Of a DNA stretch of 46,487 nt, positions 16,314 through 25,175 are shown piece after piece (within the stretch, counting starts at the first letter, position 1; each line of letters starts with the position of its first letter). This DNA comes from Rhodoferax sp. (GTDB taxonomy: Bacteria > Pseudomonadota > Gammaproteobacteria > Burkholderiales > Burkholderiaceae_C): NCBI GenBank assembly GCA_031291305.1, contig JARLJH010000029.1, forward strand, positions 1-46,487. Direction: 5' to 3'. The notes under the pieces were generated by a model. That model worked only from the letters and a program-made list of their open reading frames with translations. It did not search any database and was not told the DNA's origin. A program made the translations under genes and the position numbers.

Positions 16314-16350
16314 GCCAGCCCGAGCGGCTGTTTGGCATGGCACCGCGATG
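16314..16350 (+). repeat. duplicate of the 3-prime end of the 13493-13858 gene (copy C)
   Basis: GCCAGCCCGAG..CTGTTT then GGCATGGCACCGCGATG matches the end of the small helical nif gene, with a 3-bp insertion. As in copy A, a dispersed GGGCT(T)GAGGC repeat follows shortly downstream. Confidence 0.8.
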
Positions 16351-16374
16351 GTTGGGCGCCAGATGGTCGCGTTT

Positions 16375-16435
16375 GATGCTATTCGTTAGATAGCTGTATA
16401 CCAAGGTGATACCTGGGCTTGAGGCGCTTTTGATG
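16375..16435 (+). repeat. dispersed repeat, copy 3
   Basis: GATGCTATTCGTTAGATAGC then ACCTGGGCTTGAGGCGCTTTT, a diverged copy located just past the stop of the minus-strand gene 16448-16891. Confidence 0.6.
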
Positions 16436-16447
16436 GTGCAAGCGTGT

Positions 16448-16891
16448 TTACGGCAAGCCAGCTCCAACAATCAGGTTGAACACCTCGCGCAGCAAGAGCA
16501 GCTCGCTCATCGCGCTGCCGCGCAGCAGACTGATGGGTTTGAATTCGCCGCCCAGGGTCTGGATGGCGGCTTTGGGGGCTTCGAAGCAGGTGAATCGCAG
16601 CAGGTGGATGCGCACCGGGCCGGTTGCGGTTTGCGCCCAATGGTTGAACTCGTTGACGCGCTCCAGCGTCTCGGGGTCGAAGCCGCAGCGATCAATCACC
16701 GCTTGGCGCACCGCCTGACCAGAAAACTCCGGCGTGATGACGGCGGGCGAGGGCATGGGCTCAGCACCCAAGGGCAGAGCGGCGGGCCACAGCAGTGTCT
16801 CACCCCAACGTGGAAACAGCAGTGCCGCGCTGTAGCTGTCAAAGTGCGTAAGGATGACGCGGTTGTGGGTAAAGATGTCTGGCGTGGTCAT
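16448..16891 (-). CDS. hypothetical protein
   Basis: A 147-residue soluble protein; ATG at 16891 is preferred because AAGGAAACC precedes it, whereas the longer frame reads through a dispersed repeat. It begins MTTPDIFTHNRVILTHFDSY and continues with mixed alpha/beta content; no Cys motif and no membrane helix are visible. I do not recognise the family. It precedes no other minus-strand gene before the FUSC gene and is downstream of an ABM-domain protein in the same direction. Confidence 0.65.
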   Translation of the reverse strand: MTTPDIFTHNRVILTHFDSYSAALLFPRWGETLLWPAALPLGAEPMPSPAVITPEFSGQAVRQAVIDRCGFDPETLERVNEFNHWAQTATGPVRIHLLRFTCFEAPKAAIQTLGGEFKPISLLRGSAMSELLLLREVFNLIVGAGLP

Positions 16892-16904
16892 GCTGGTTTC
16901 CTTT

Positions 16905-16963
16905 AATAAAATCACCTTGTAGCCCCCGTGGAATATGCACAAGTAGCTATCAAAACCATTGCT
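16905..16963 (-). repeat. dispersed repeat, copy 4
   Basis: On the minus strand: GCAATGGTTTTGATAGCTAC then GGGGGCTACAAGGTGATTTTA. It fills the gap between the ABM-domain gene and the 147-aa gene. Confidence 0.55.
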
Positions 16964-16965
16964 TT

Positions 16966-17268
16966 CTACAACACCACCTCAAAACCCTCAAACTGCGGCG
17001 GCCCCAGATACAAGCCGCGTTGCTGTCCGGCGCTGGCATGGGCGGCGCGAAACGACTCCGAGCGTGTCCAGGCTTCAAACGCGGCGGCGCTGTCCCAGGT
17101 GGAATGCGAGATGAACACCGTGGCCTGCGCGTCGCTGGCGCCTTGCAACATGTTGAAGGTCTTGAAGCCCGGCACCTCGGCCAGGCGGCTGTCGCGCTGG
17201 CGCCAGACCTCGATGAATTCAGCCTCACGGCCCGGGGCGATGCGAAAACGATTCATGGCGATGAACAT
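16966..17268 (-). CDS. antibiotic biosynthesis monooxygenase (ABM) domain protein
   Basis: A 100-residue ferredoxin-like dimeric alpha/beta barrel protein. MNRFRIAPGREAEFIEVW, the VPGFKTFNML strand and the FISHSTWDSAAAFEAWTRS block are typical of the ABM superfamily, which includes quinol monooxygenases and IsdG-type heme-degrading enzymes. The W..AFxxWxxSxxFR pattern is close to the heme-degrading subgroup. It may act in heme or quinone metabolism. It lies upstream of the 147-aa unknown gene in the same direction and downstream of the GST gene. Confidence 0.85.
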   Translation of the reverse strand: MFIAMNRFRIAPGREAEFIEVWRQRDSRLAEVPGFKTFNMLQGASDAQATVFISHSTWDSAAAFEAWTRSESFRAAHASAGQQRGLYLGPPQFEGFEVVL

Positions 17269-17327
17269 GGGGTCAGCCTTTCAGGAATGGAATGTCGATA
17301 GGGGGATGCCTGCTGCAAAAAGTTCCT

Positions 17328-17972
17328 TCAGCGGTAGCCTTCCTCACGCAACACGCGTTGCACCACGGGCCGGGCGCGGACCAGCTGATAGTGCGCGGCG
17401 CAACGTGGCGGCAGCGTGATGCCGGTTTTGTCGGCCCAGAATTCAACATAAAACAGCGCCGCGTCGGCGATTGAGAAGTCAGCGCCCATGGCGTAGCCGG
17501 ACTCGGGCAGTCGCGCTTCAATCACCGCGAAGGCTTCGGTCACCATCTCGCGCCCACGCGCCTGAATGCTGGCTAGCCAGGCCGTTTTGTCGGCATCTGC
17601 CAGACCGGCAGGCAGGTAACGATCCGTGGTGAAGACGCGGGTGTAACCCTGGCCGTGCACCGTGCCCACCACGTAGTCCATCAGCTCCAGCGTTTGGGTG
17701 GCCAGCAGCACATCGTCAGGCAGCAGGCGTTTGCGCGGGTAAGTGCGTGCCAGCCAGTAGGCGATGGCCTGGAATTCGGTCAGCGCCCGGCCATCGTCCA
17801 GCGCCAGCGTCGGAATCGTGCCTTTGGGGTTCAGCGCCAGGTACTCGGGCCGCCGATGGTCGCCAGCGGGCATGTTGACGATGGTCACTTCAAACGGCAA
17901 GTCCAGCTCTTCGAGCAAGATGTGAATGCCGGTCGAGCACGAGCCGGGGGTCATGTAGAACTTGAGGGTCAT
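17328..17972 (-). CDS. glutathione S-transferase family protein
   Basis: A 214-residue GST. The thioredoxin-like N-terminal domain has MTLKFYMTPGSCSTGIHILLEE, with S/C near the beta-class catalytic position, the cis-Pro motif KGTIPTLALDDG and the TEFQAIAYWLA segment binding glutathione; the C-terminal helical domain has the N-capping motif SIADAALFYV. ATG at 17972 matches the family start; the upstream extension is discarded. It probably conjugates or reduces electrophiles. It is near a glutathione reductase gene (gor) but not co-transcribed with it. Confidence 0.9.
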   Translation of the reverse strand: MTLKFYMTPGSCSTGIHILLEELDLPFEVTIVNMPAGDHRRPEYLALNPKGTIPTLALDDGRALTEFQAIAYWLARTYPRKRLLPDDVLLATQTLELMDYVVGTVHGQGYTRVFTTDRYLPAGLADADKTAWLASIQARGREMVTEAFAVIEARLPESGYAMGADFSIADAALFYVEFWADKTGITLPPRCAAHYQLVRARPVVQRVLREEGYR

Positions 17973-18163
17973 GCGGCCTGTCAAGCAAGATACGTGACAG
18001 CTCGGCTTGCCGCAATAGCACGCTGTGTGAGGTGCGGTTGGATTTCTCTGTGTGGCGAGAGCTTGCACGGCATTTGCTAACTGTGGCTCATCGCCAGCGC
18101 AATGCGGATTGCACTTGGCCGAGTGTGTCTTTTGTCGTGTGCGCTTGTCATCTTTGTCTGCTT

Positions 18164-19708
18164 ATGTCCATGGTTTTAAATCCTTTGTTGAACCACGACG
18201 ATTTGCGCCGTTGGCGCGCCTGCTCGCGGCGTTTTTGGCTCTACCGGCGGCGCGACCCGGCGGCGGATAGCACTGACCGAAAGGCACCGGCAGCAGATGC
18301 CAGCGCCGAGGCGGCCGTGGTGCATGGGCCTGACGCTGATGCGGCTTTGCGCGCCTCGTTTCCGCTGGCCGACACCATCGCGCGCCCCAAGACCCAGGCC
18401 GAGTGGGTGCAGGCCATGCACCACACCCTGACTTGCCTGGATGTCGAGCACATGCTGGTCGAAGGCTGGGCCATCCTGGGCGCCTGCCTGACCAGCGAGG
18501 ACCGGGCGCAAGTGCGCATTGACGTGCTGACCCGTGGCACCCGTGGCCTGTGCCTGTACAAGGTGCGTTACGCCACCGTGGGTGAGGATTCGGACGTGGA
18601 TGATGTTGCGCTGTGGACCCATGTGGCCGCTCGCTGCGGCTTGCGTATTCAAAGCGTGGGCCTGCTGCTGGTGAACACCGACTTCATCTACCCCGGGCAT
18701 GGGTGTTACGCGGGTGTGTTTCGCGAAGTGGACTTGGCCCCCGTGTTGGGTTCGCGCCCGGTGGCAGCTTGGCTCACGGCCATGCGCGACTGTGCGCGTG
18801 GTTCAGAGCCGCCAGCCACACCGGGCGAGCATTGCACCCAAGGGGGCGGGTGCGAGTTTGCCCACAGTTGCCAGGCACGCACGCTGCCAAAACGGGCGCT
18901 GTTGGCTGATCCGCAAGCCAGCCTGGAAGTTGTGGGGCGCGAATTAGCTGCCGAGTTGCGCGTAGCAGGCCATGTGGATCTGCGCAGCGCTGCGCCTGCC
19001 AGTTTTGAGAACGCCCGCCACCGCCGCGCCGTGCGCGCCATCCAGCAAGGCGCACCCGTGCTGGAGCCAGAAGCCGCTGCTCTGATCCAGGCGCTGCCTT
19101 ACCCGCGCCACTATTTGCGGTTTGACACCATCGGCTTTGCTGTGCCGATATGGTCGGGTACGCGGCCTTACCAGGTGATGCCGTTTCAGTGGACCTGCGA
19201 CGTGCAAGCTGCCGACGGGCAATGGCAGCACCACCACTTTCTGGCGGACGCCCAAGGCGGCGACCCAAGGCGTACTTTCGCCAGCACGCTGCTGCTGGCG
19301 CTGGGCAGCAGCGGTGCCGTGCTGGCCTACAACGCGGGCTTTGAAGGCAACCGCATTCGCGAACTGGCACGCCAGTTTGACGACCTGGCCCCGGTGCTGG
19401 AAGCCGTCTTGCCGCGTATCGTCGATCTGTTTCAGCTGGCCCGGGCGCACTACTACCACCCGGTGATGGCAGGCTCCTGGTCGTTCAAATCCATCAGCCG
19501 CGCGGTGGCGCCAGACCTTGCGTTGGGCATGGAAGACCCCGATGGTGCGGGTGAGTCTTCGGCTCAAGCTGCGTTTTCACGTTCTTTGCAACGCGGTCTG
19601 GATGAGGCCACTCGCCAGCAACTGCGCGCTGCACTGCATGCCCACGGCCAGCGAGAGACCGAGGTGCTGTGCCGCTTGGTGATGGTGTTGGAAGGGTGCA
19701 GTGATTGA
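18164..19708 (+). CDS. DUF2779 domain protein with degenerate nuclease motifs
   Basis: A 514-residue protein. The central region has the Cys pattern of this family (CTQGGGCEFAHSC), and the C-terminal half is a clear DUF2779 domain (GTRPYQVMPFQWTCD, LAYNAGFEGNRIREL, HYYHPVMAGSWSFK). DUF2779 proteins normally join a PD-(D/E)XK nuclease and a DEDD-exonuclease-like fold; here the family DFET reads RFDT (about nt 19117-19130), and the EVK near the N-terminal nuclease core reads KVR (about nt 18559-18567). Catalysis is therefore doubtful. ATG 18164 (or 18170) is chosen; the longer frame reads Cys-rich non-family sequence. Function unknown. Confidence 0.8.
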   Translation: MSMVLNPLLNHDDLRRWRACSRRFWLYRRRDPAADSTDRKAPAADASAEAAVVHGPDADAALRASFPLADTIARPKTQAEWVQAMHHTLTCLDVEHMLVEGWAILGACLTSEDRAQVRIDVLTRGTRGLCLYKVRYATVGEDSDVDDVALWTHVAARCGLRIQSVGLLLVNTDFIYPGHGCYAGVFREVDLAPVLGSRPVAAWLTAMRDCARGSEPPATPGEHCTQGGGCEFAHSCQARTLPKRALLADPQASLEVVGRELAAELRVAGHVDLRSAAPASFENARHRRAVRAIQQGAPVLEPEAAALIQALPYPRHYLRFDTIGFAVPIWSGTRPYQVMPFQWTCDVQAADGQWQHHHFLADAQGGDPRRTFASTLLLALGSSGAVLAYNAGFEGNRIRELARQFDDLAPVLEAVLPRIVDLFQLARAHYYHPVMAGSWSFKSISRAVAPDLALGMEDPDGAGESSAQAAFSRSLQRGLDEATRQQLRAALHAHGQRETEVLCRLVMVLEGCSD

Positions 19709-19735
19709 TCGGGGAAACCATTTCCTGGCGCGCAG

Positions 19736-21112
19736 TCAAGCTGTCCTTTTGCGCACCACCTTGTCGCGCAGCGTCACAAACTCTTCCGCCGCTGAGGGGT
19801 GCAAGGCCACCGTGGCATCAAAGTCGGCTTTGCTGGCCCGCATGTGAATGGCGACTGCCAGCGCCTGGATGATCTCGGGCGCATCCGCCCCCACCATGTG
19901 CGCGCCCAGCACACGCTGGCTGGCGCTGTCCACAATCAGCTTGATCAAGGTCCGCTCATCGCGCCCCGACAACGTGTGGCGCATATTGCGAAACGTGCTG
20001 CGGTAGACATCGATCTCGCCAAACTGCTCCAGCGCCTGCGCCTCGGTCAGCCCGACGGTGCCGATGGGCGGCTGGCTGAACACGGCGGTGGGCACGGTGC
20101 GCAAGTCCGCGCTCACAGGCGCCGGGCCAAACAAGGTGTTGGCCAGCGCCGCGCCTTCCCGAATCGCCACCGGCGTGAGTGAAATGCGGTCGGTCACATC
20201 GCCCACCGCGTGAATGCTGGCCACGTTGGTCTGGCCAAAGGCATCCACCTTGACACCGCCCTTGTGGTCCAGCTCCACCCCAAGCTCGGCCAAGCCCAGG
20301 CCCTGGGTGTTGGGCACTCGGCCCGTGGCGTACAACACCGCATCGACGGCCAGCGTCCGGTTTTCGGCGCCAGTCAGCTCAACCGCCAAGGAAGCATCGG
20401 CCAACTGGCTGATTTGCGCCACGTGCTGGTTCAACAGCACCGTGATCCCTTTTTTGACCAACTCGGCCTGCAAGTGCGCCGCCACCTCTTCATCAAAGCT
20501 GCGCAAGATGCACTGGCCCCGGTAGCACAGGGTGACTTGTGCGCCCAGACCATTGAGGATGCCCGCAAACTCCACGGCGATGTAGCCGCCACCCACAATC
20601 AACACCCGCTTGGGCAACTGCGGCAAGTTAAACACCTCGTTGGAGGTGATGGCGTGTTCAATGCCGGGAATGTTTGGCAAATACGGCCTGCCGCCCGTGG
20701 CAAGCAAGATGTGTTCGGCACGGATGCGCTCGCCGTTCACCTCCACGGTATGCGGGTCCAGCAGACGGGCATGGCCGTGCAACACCGTCACCTTGGAGCC
20801 CAACAGGTTGTTTTCGTAAATGCTGCTCAGGCGGGAAATCTCTTTGTCTTTGGCCGCAATCAGTTGCGGCCAGGAAAACTCGGCAGGCGGCACCGTCCAG
20901 CCAAAACCCTTGGCATCTGCAAAGTCTTCAGAAAAATGGGCGGCGTAGACCAGCAGTTTTTTGGGCACACAACCCCGAATGACACAAGTGCCTCCATAAC
21001 GAAATCCCTCGGCAATCGCCACCCGCGCGCCCAGGCCGGCGGCGATGCGCGCCGCACGCACACCACCTGAGCCACCGCCGATGACGAAGAGCTGGTAGTC
21101 GTATGAAGTCAT
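19736..21112 (-). CDS. gor: glutathione-disulfide reductase
   Basis: A 458-residue FAD disulfide reductase regenerating glutathione with NADPH. Features are the FAD-binding GGGSGGVRAARIA, the redox disulfide C43-xxxx-C48 in GGTCVIRGCVPKK, the NADPH-binding GGGYIAVEFAGI followed by R residues (YRGQCILR), the ATGRVPN motif and the C-terminal HPSAAEE containing the catalytic His-Glu pair from the partner subunit. ATG at 21112 fits the family start. It is divergent from the Acg-type nitroreductase gene. Confidence 0.95.
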   Translation of the reverse strand: MTSYDYQLFVIGGGSGGVRAARIAAGLGARVAIAEGFRYGGTCVIRGCVPKKLLVYAAHFSEDFADAKGFGWTVPPAEFSWPQLIAAKDKEISRLSSIYENNLLGSKVTVLHGHARLLDPHTVEVNGERIRAEHILLATGGRPYLPNIPGIEHAITSNEVFNLPQLPKRVLIVGGGYIAVEFAGILNGLGAQVTLCYRGQCILRSFDEEVAAHLQAELVKKGITVLLNQHVAQISQLADASLAVELTGAENRTLAVDAVLYATGRVPNTQGLGLAELGVELDHKGGVKVDAFGQTNVASIHAVGDVTDRISLTPVAIREGAALANTLFGPAPVSADLRTVPTAVFSQPPIGTVGLTEAQALEQFGEIDVYRSTFRNMRHTLSGRDERTLIKLIVDSASQRVLGAHMVGADAPEIIQALAVAIHMRASKADFDATVALHPSAAEEFVTLRDKVVRKRTA

Positions 21113-21195
21113 GGGGGTTCCTCGGGTTGAAGCCTGTGGCCTGGTAGCACTTGGCTTGGCAATGTACAAGCTTAGGTGAGACCTTGCAGGCGAAC

Positions 21196-21305
21196 GGGTG
21201 CTGGTTTGGCGATGCGCATTTGCCTGTGCGCTCTACAGAGATCGCGGTGTCCATGCTCTGGCGAACCACGCCGCATGTCTGTTGCCGCACATCGCTCTTA
21301 AACAG
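21196..21305 (+). pseudogene. remnant of a LysR-type regulator C-terminus
   Basis: A plus-strand frame reads GDAHLPVRSTEIAVSMLW, closely matching the C-terminal segment of the LysR regulator at 24202-25119 (LPVPSPEITVSMLWHPR). The nucleotide match around GTGTCCATGCTCTGGC (21248-21263 against 25008-25023) is nearly exact. The rest of that gene is absent, so this is a decayed fragment left between gor and the nitroreductase gene. Confidence 0.6.
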
Positions 21306-21373
21306 GCCAGGCGCACAATCCTCCAAAGCACGTCCTCGGTTTGTAGGCCGTTGCCAGGCAGGAAATCAACATC

Positions 21374-22477
21374 ATGGCCACACGCAGACAGTTCAACACC
21401 TCGGCACTCCTAAGCAGCTCACTGGCTCTCTCAAGCTGCTCCAAAGAACCTGCAGCCGACAGTTACGAGGTAGTGGCCGATCAAACCTGGCGGCTGGGTG
21501 CGCTGAACGGGTTCCAGGGCGCAGCGCTTGGCCAGGAGCTGGTGCGCTACGCCACGCTGGCGCCGTCCAGTCACAACACGCAGTGCTGGAAGTTTGCTCT
21601 GGAGGGCAGCGGCCAGGCCATCAGCATCCAGCCCGATTTGGCGCGGTTGTGCCCTGCGGTGGACCCGGACCAGCACCATGTGTTTGTGTCGCTGGGTTGC
21701 GCAACTGAGAACCTGACCCAGGCCGCGCTGGCCCACGGGCTCAAGGGCGAGGTGGCGTTCGACCCGGCCACCAACGCGGTGCGGGTGTCGCTGAGCCCCA
21801 CGGCGGCCCAGCCCAGCGATTTGTTCAAAGCCATTCCCCTGCGGCAAAGCACGCGGGGCGACTATGACGCCAAGCCGCTGACCAATGCGGAGCTGGCACT
21901 GTTAGAGCGCGCGGGCAGTTCCGACAGCGTGCAACTGCTGCTGTTGACCGATCAGTCCGCAATGGCGCAGGTGCTGGACTACGTGGTGCAAGGCAACACG
22001 ACCCAGATGGCCGACCCAGCCTTCGTCAAGGAGCTCAAGACCTGGATGCGCTTCAACGGCCAGGAAGCGGTGCGCACACGCGACGGCTTGTACAGCGCGG
22101 CATCGGGCAACCCGACTGTGCCGACCTGGATCGGTGAACGGCTGTTTGACTGGTTTTACACGCCCAAAAGCGAGAACGACAAATATGCGCGGCAGCTGCG
22201 CAGCTCGGCGGGCATCGCGGTATTTGTCGGGCAACGCGCCAACAAGGCGCACTGGGTGGAGGTGGGGCGCTGTTACGAGCGTTTTGCGCTGCAGGCCACC
22301 GCCTTGGGCATCCGCAACGCGATGCTGAACCAGCCGGTGGAAGTGTCAGCCCTGCGCCCGCAGTTTGCGTCGGCGCTTGGTTTGGGTGAGCAGCGCCCGG
22401 ACCTGGTGCTGCGTTTTGGCCGTGGCCCGACGCTGCCCAGGTCTTTGCGGCGCCCGGTGGAGGCAGTGTTGATCTGA
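21374..22477 (+). CDS. Acg-type FMN-binding nitroreductase-like lipoprotein
   Basis: A 367-residue protein starting MATRRQFNTSALLSSSLAL with a twin-arginine-like RRQF and a lipobox LSSC, suggesting export and lipid anchoring. The mature part has the double nitroreductase fold of the Acg family (mycobacterial Rv2032 relatives): APSSHNTQCWKF for FMN binding, IPLRQSTRGDYDAKPL and a C-terminal LRFGRGP. Acg proteins sequester flavin rather than reduce nitro compounds. It is divergent from gor and downstream of a decayed LysR fragment. Confidence 0.85.
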   Translation: MATRRQFNTSALLSSSLALSSCSKEPAADSYEVVADQTWRLGALNGFQGAALGQELVRYATLAPSSHNTQCWKFALEGSGQAISIQPDLARLCPAVDPDQHHVFVSLGCATENLTQAALAHGLKGEVAFDPATNAVRVSLSPTAAQPSDLFKAIPLRQSTRGDYDAKPLTNAELALLERAGSSDSVQLLLLTDQSAMAQVLDYVVQGNTTQMADPAFVKELKTWMRFNGQEAVRTRDGLYSAASGNPTVPTWIGERLFDWFYTPKSENDKYARQLRSSAGIAVFVGQRANKAHWVEVGRCYERFALQATALGIRNAMLNQPVEVSALRPQFASALGLGEQRPDLVLRFGRGPTLPRSLRRPVEAVLI

Positions 22478-22489
22478 GTGGCAGCGCGC

Positions 22490-22565
22490 TGGATGCTAAG
22501 GTTTATATAGCTGTTAGCCCTTTGTTTATCTGGGCTAGAGGCACTTTTTATCAATATTTTTCTTA
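22490..22565 (+). repeat. dispersed repeat, copy 5
   Basis: GATGCTAAGGTTTATATAGC, then GTTTATCTGGGCTAGAGGCA and a CTTTTTATC tail. It sits between the converging nitroreductase and MFS genes and could terminate both. Confidence 0.75.
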
Positions 22566-22615
22566 GGTAGATGCCTGAAATTCGGTAGCAGAACATCAGG
22601 CCGTACAAGCCCACG

Positions 22616-24079
22616 TCAGACCTTGTGAGCGCAAATGGCGCTTGGTGCACGCCGACTGCCCACCGCAATGGTCAGCGCGACAACCATCAACCCCGCCGCC
22701 ACGGCGAAGGTGAAACGCATGCCAGCCGCAACCGCCTGCGGACTCGCCGTTGCAACGTCTGCCTCAGCCGATCCGAACGCAAACACCGCGCCCATCACCG
22801 AAGCCCCGGTGACGAGCCCCAGGTTACGCGACAGGCTAAGCAGTCCGGAAGTGACGCCGCGCTGGTCAGGGCGTGTATCACTCATCACTGCGGTGTTGTT
22901 GGCGGCCTGAAACAGCTGATAACCGGGCGTCAAGACAACGATGGCAGCCATGTAGCCCGCCAAGCCAAACCATGACGCCAGCACGGACAGCGCGATGGCA
23001 CCCACTATCATTTCAACGAGCCCAAGCATGACGATCAATGGCGCACCCCAGCGGTCAACCAGGCGGCCAGCAATCACACCGCTCAGCGCAGAGATACATG
23101 GGCCAATCGACATCACGATGCCCACCTGTGTTGCGTTCAGCCCGAGCGCACGCGAGAGGTAAAACGGCCCGACCAACAGCGTTGCCATCATCACCGTTGA
23201 GACCATCGCGTTGGTGGTCAGGCTGGCACTGAAGCCCGGGTCGCGGAACATGCTCAATCGGATCAAAGGTGATGCGGCCCGCGCCTCAACCAATACAAAC
23301 AGGCCCATGCCGAAGACCGCCACCACCAACAACGCCGCATTGAACGCGCCAAAACGACCATGCCCCATCGTCATGGCCAGGGCATAAACCGCCAGCGTCA
23401 GGGCCAGCAGCAGGGTGCCCAACGCATCAAAACCGGCTCGCTGGCTTGTTGGCTCCAGACGGGCGATGGGCAAGAAGCGATAGGCGAACCCCAAGCTCAG
23501 CATGCCCAAGGGGATGTTGACCAGGAAGATGGCCTGCCAGCCCAACCTGGCGATCAACACGCCACCCAGCGTTGGCCCCAGTGCCGTGCCCACGGCCGAC
23601 ATCGTGCCCAGCAGCCCCATCGCGCTACCCGTCTTCTCTTTGGGCACCGCTTCACCCACCAGCGCCATGGTGAGCGCCATCATGATGGCGGCGCCCAGAC
23701 CCTGCACAGCGCGGGCCGCAATCAACAGCCTAAGCGAGGGCGCCGCACCGCACAGGACGGAGGCCACGGTAAACAGCGCAATACCTGCCAGCAACAGCCG
23801 CCTGCGCCCAAGGATGTCACCCAGCCGCCCGACTCCCACAATCAGCGCGGTGATGGCCAGCAGGTAAGCCAGCACCACCCATTGCACCGACTGAAACGAC
23901 ACATGGAACACCTGCGCCAAGGTCGGCAGCGCCACATTGGTGATGCTGGTGCCCAATGAGGACAGCAACATTGACAAGGACAGGCTCAGCAGAACCCATC
24001 GAATAGCAGGCTTTTGCACCACCCCATCGGGCTGCGCTGGGTGACTATTGGCATCGGGTGGTTTTGATTGGGAAAGCAT
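22616..24079 (-). CDS. MFS transporter, DHA2 (14-TM) drug exporter type
   Basis: A 487-residue major facilitator with about 14 predicted transmembrane helices. Motif A is seen as GVGRLGDILGRRRLLLAG (loop 2-3) and motif C-like GPTLGGVLIARLGWQAIFLVNIPLG, the pattern of DHA2-family exporters such as QacA/EmrB. ATG 24079 gives the usual short cytosolic N-terminus. It is probably a proton-driven efflux pump. It is divergent from a LysR regulator gene 122 bp away, which probably controls it. Confidence 0.9.
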   Translation of the reverse strand: MLSQSKPPDANSHPAQPDGVVQKPAIRWVLLSLSLSMLLSSLGTSITNVALPTLAQVFHVSFQSVQWVVLAYLLAITALIVGVGRLGDILGRRRLLLAGIALFTVASVLCGAAPSLRLLIAARAVQGLGAAIMMALTMALVGEAVPKEKTGSAMGLLGTMSAVGTALGPTLGGVLIARLGWQAIFLVNIPLGMLSLGFAYRFLPIARLEPTSQRAGFDALGTLLLALTLAVYALAMTMGHGRFGAFNAALLVVAVFGMGLFVLVEARAASPLIRLSMFRDPGFSASLTTNAMVSTVMMATLLVGPFYLSRALGLNATQVGIVMSIGPCISALSGVIAGRLVDRWGAPLIVMLGLVEMIVGAIALSVLASWFGLAGYMAAIVVLTPGYQLFQAANNTAVMSDTRPDQRGVTSGLLSLSRNLGLVTGASVMGAVFAFGSAEADVATASPQAVAAGMRFTFAVAAGLMVVALTIAVGSRRAPSAICAHKV

Positions 24080-24201
24080 GTTTGGCTCACTTCTGAATGA
24101 TGGATGTCTGAATCGTAGGGAGGGGCGCGACAAAGCGGAAGGCGCTACATTTGCACTTTGTCATTGCGTCTGACGCCATGTGTCAGTGCCACGGTTCACC
24201 C

Positions 24202-25119
24202 ATGTCGACACCTGATCTGAACTTACTCATCACCCTGGACGTACTGCTGGCGGAAGGCAATGTGTCGCGCGCGGCACAGCGCTTGCACCTCAGCCCGTCG
24301 GCCATGAGCCGCGCACTGGCGCGCCTGCGTGAAACCACCGGCGACCCGCTGCTGGTCCGGGCCGGGCGCGGCTTGGTGCCCACCCCGCGCGCGCTGCAAC
24401 TGCGCGCGCAAGTCAGCCAACTGGTGCAAGACGCCCAAGCCGTGCTGCGCCCCGCCGAAAAGCTGGACCTGCAACAACTTGTGCGCACCTTCACCCTGCG
24501 GGTCAGCGACGGCTTTACCGAGAACTTTGGCCCCAGCCTGATCGCCCGCGTCAGCCAGGAATCACCCGGCGTGCGGCTGCGTTTTGTGCAAAAGCTGGAC
24601 AAAGACAGTGCCGCGCTGCGTGACGGTAGCGTTGACCTGGAAACCGGCGTGATTGCCGACGAGACCGGCCCGGAAGTGCGCACCCGCATGCTATTTCGCG
24701 ATCATTTTGTCGGCGTGGTGCGCACCGGCCACGCGCTGAGCCAGGGCGAGATCACCCCCGCCCGATATGCCGCAGGCACCCACGTGCTGGTATCGCGCCG
24801 CGGCCTGGACAAAGGGCTGATGGACGAAGCCTTGCAAGCGTTTGGGCTGGAGCGGGTGATTGGCACCTATGTCGGCGGCTTTTCAGCCGCGCTGGCGATA
24901 GCCCGCGCCTCCGACCTGATCGCCACGGTGCCCGAACGCCACACCGGCAAGCTGCGCGATGCTATGTTCAGCTTTCCCCTGCCTGTGCCCTCGCCAGAGA
25001 TCACCGTGTCCATGCTCTGGCACCCGCGCATGGATGGCGATGCCGCGCATCGGTGGTTGCGGGGGTGTGTGTGGGAGGTTTGTGGGGTGCCTGTCGGCGA
25101 TTCTGTGGGGTCGAGGTAA
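24202..25119 (+). CDS. LysR-type transcriptional regulator
   Basis: A 305-residue regulator with an N-terminal winged HTH (LNLLITLDVLLAEGNVSRAAQRLHLSPSAMSRALARLR, about residues 5-45) and a periplasmic-binding-like effector domain. ATG 24202 is chosen as the canonical LTTR start; ATGs at 24151 and 24178 are also in frame. It is divergent from the MFS exporter and presumably regulates it from the shared 122-bp intergenic region. Its C-terminal region has a decayed relative at 21196-21305. Confidence 0.92.
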   Translation: MSTPDLNLLITLDVLLAEGNVSRAAQRLHLSPSAMSRALARLRETTGDPLLVRAGRGLVPTPRALQLRAQVSQLVQDAQAVLRPAEKLDLQQLVRTFTLRVSDGFTENFGPSLIARVSQESPGVRLRFVQKLDKDSAALRDGSVDLETGVIADETGPEVRTRMLFRDHFVGVVRTGHALSQGEITPARYAAGTHVLVSRRGLDKGLMDEALQAFGLERVIGTYVGGFSAALAIARASDLIATVPERHTGKLRDAMFSFPLPVPSPEITVSMLWHPRMDGDAAHRWLRGCVWEVCGVPVGDSVGSR

Positions 25120-25153
25120 AAGACACGCTGTGATGATTGCAATTTCTTCGGAA

Positions 25154-25175
25154 ATATCCCCCATTTGGGGGATAT
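25154..25175. promoter_or_regulatory. perfect 22-bp palindrome after the LysR gene
   Basis: ATATCCCCCA-TT-TGGGGGATAT, a perfect 10-bp inverted repeat 35 bp past the LysR stop. No T-run follows. It may be a terminator stem or an operator. Confidence 0.5.

Noticed and set aside
20210-21070. Plus-strand frame of 286 codons within gor
   Set aside because: Antisense shadow of glutathione reductase, whose motifs are complete on the other strand.
22625-23959. Plus-strand frames opposite the MFS gene
   Set aside because: Gln/Arg/His-rich shadows of hydrophobic codons on the minus strand.
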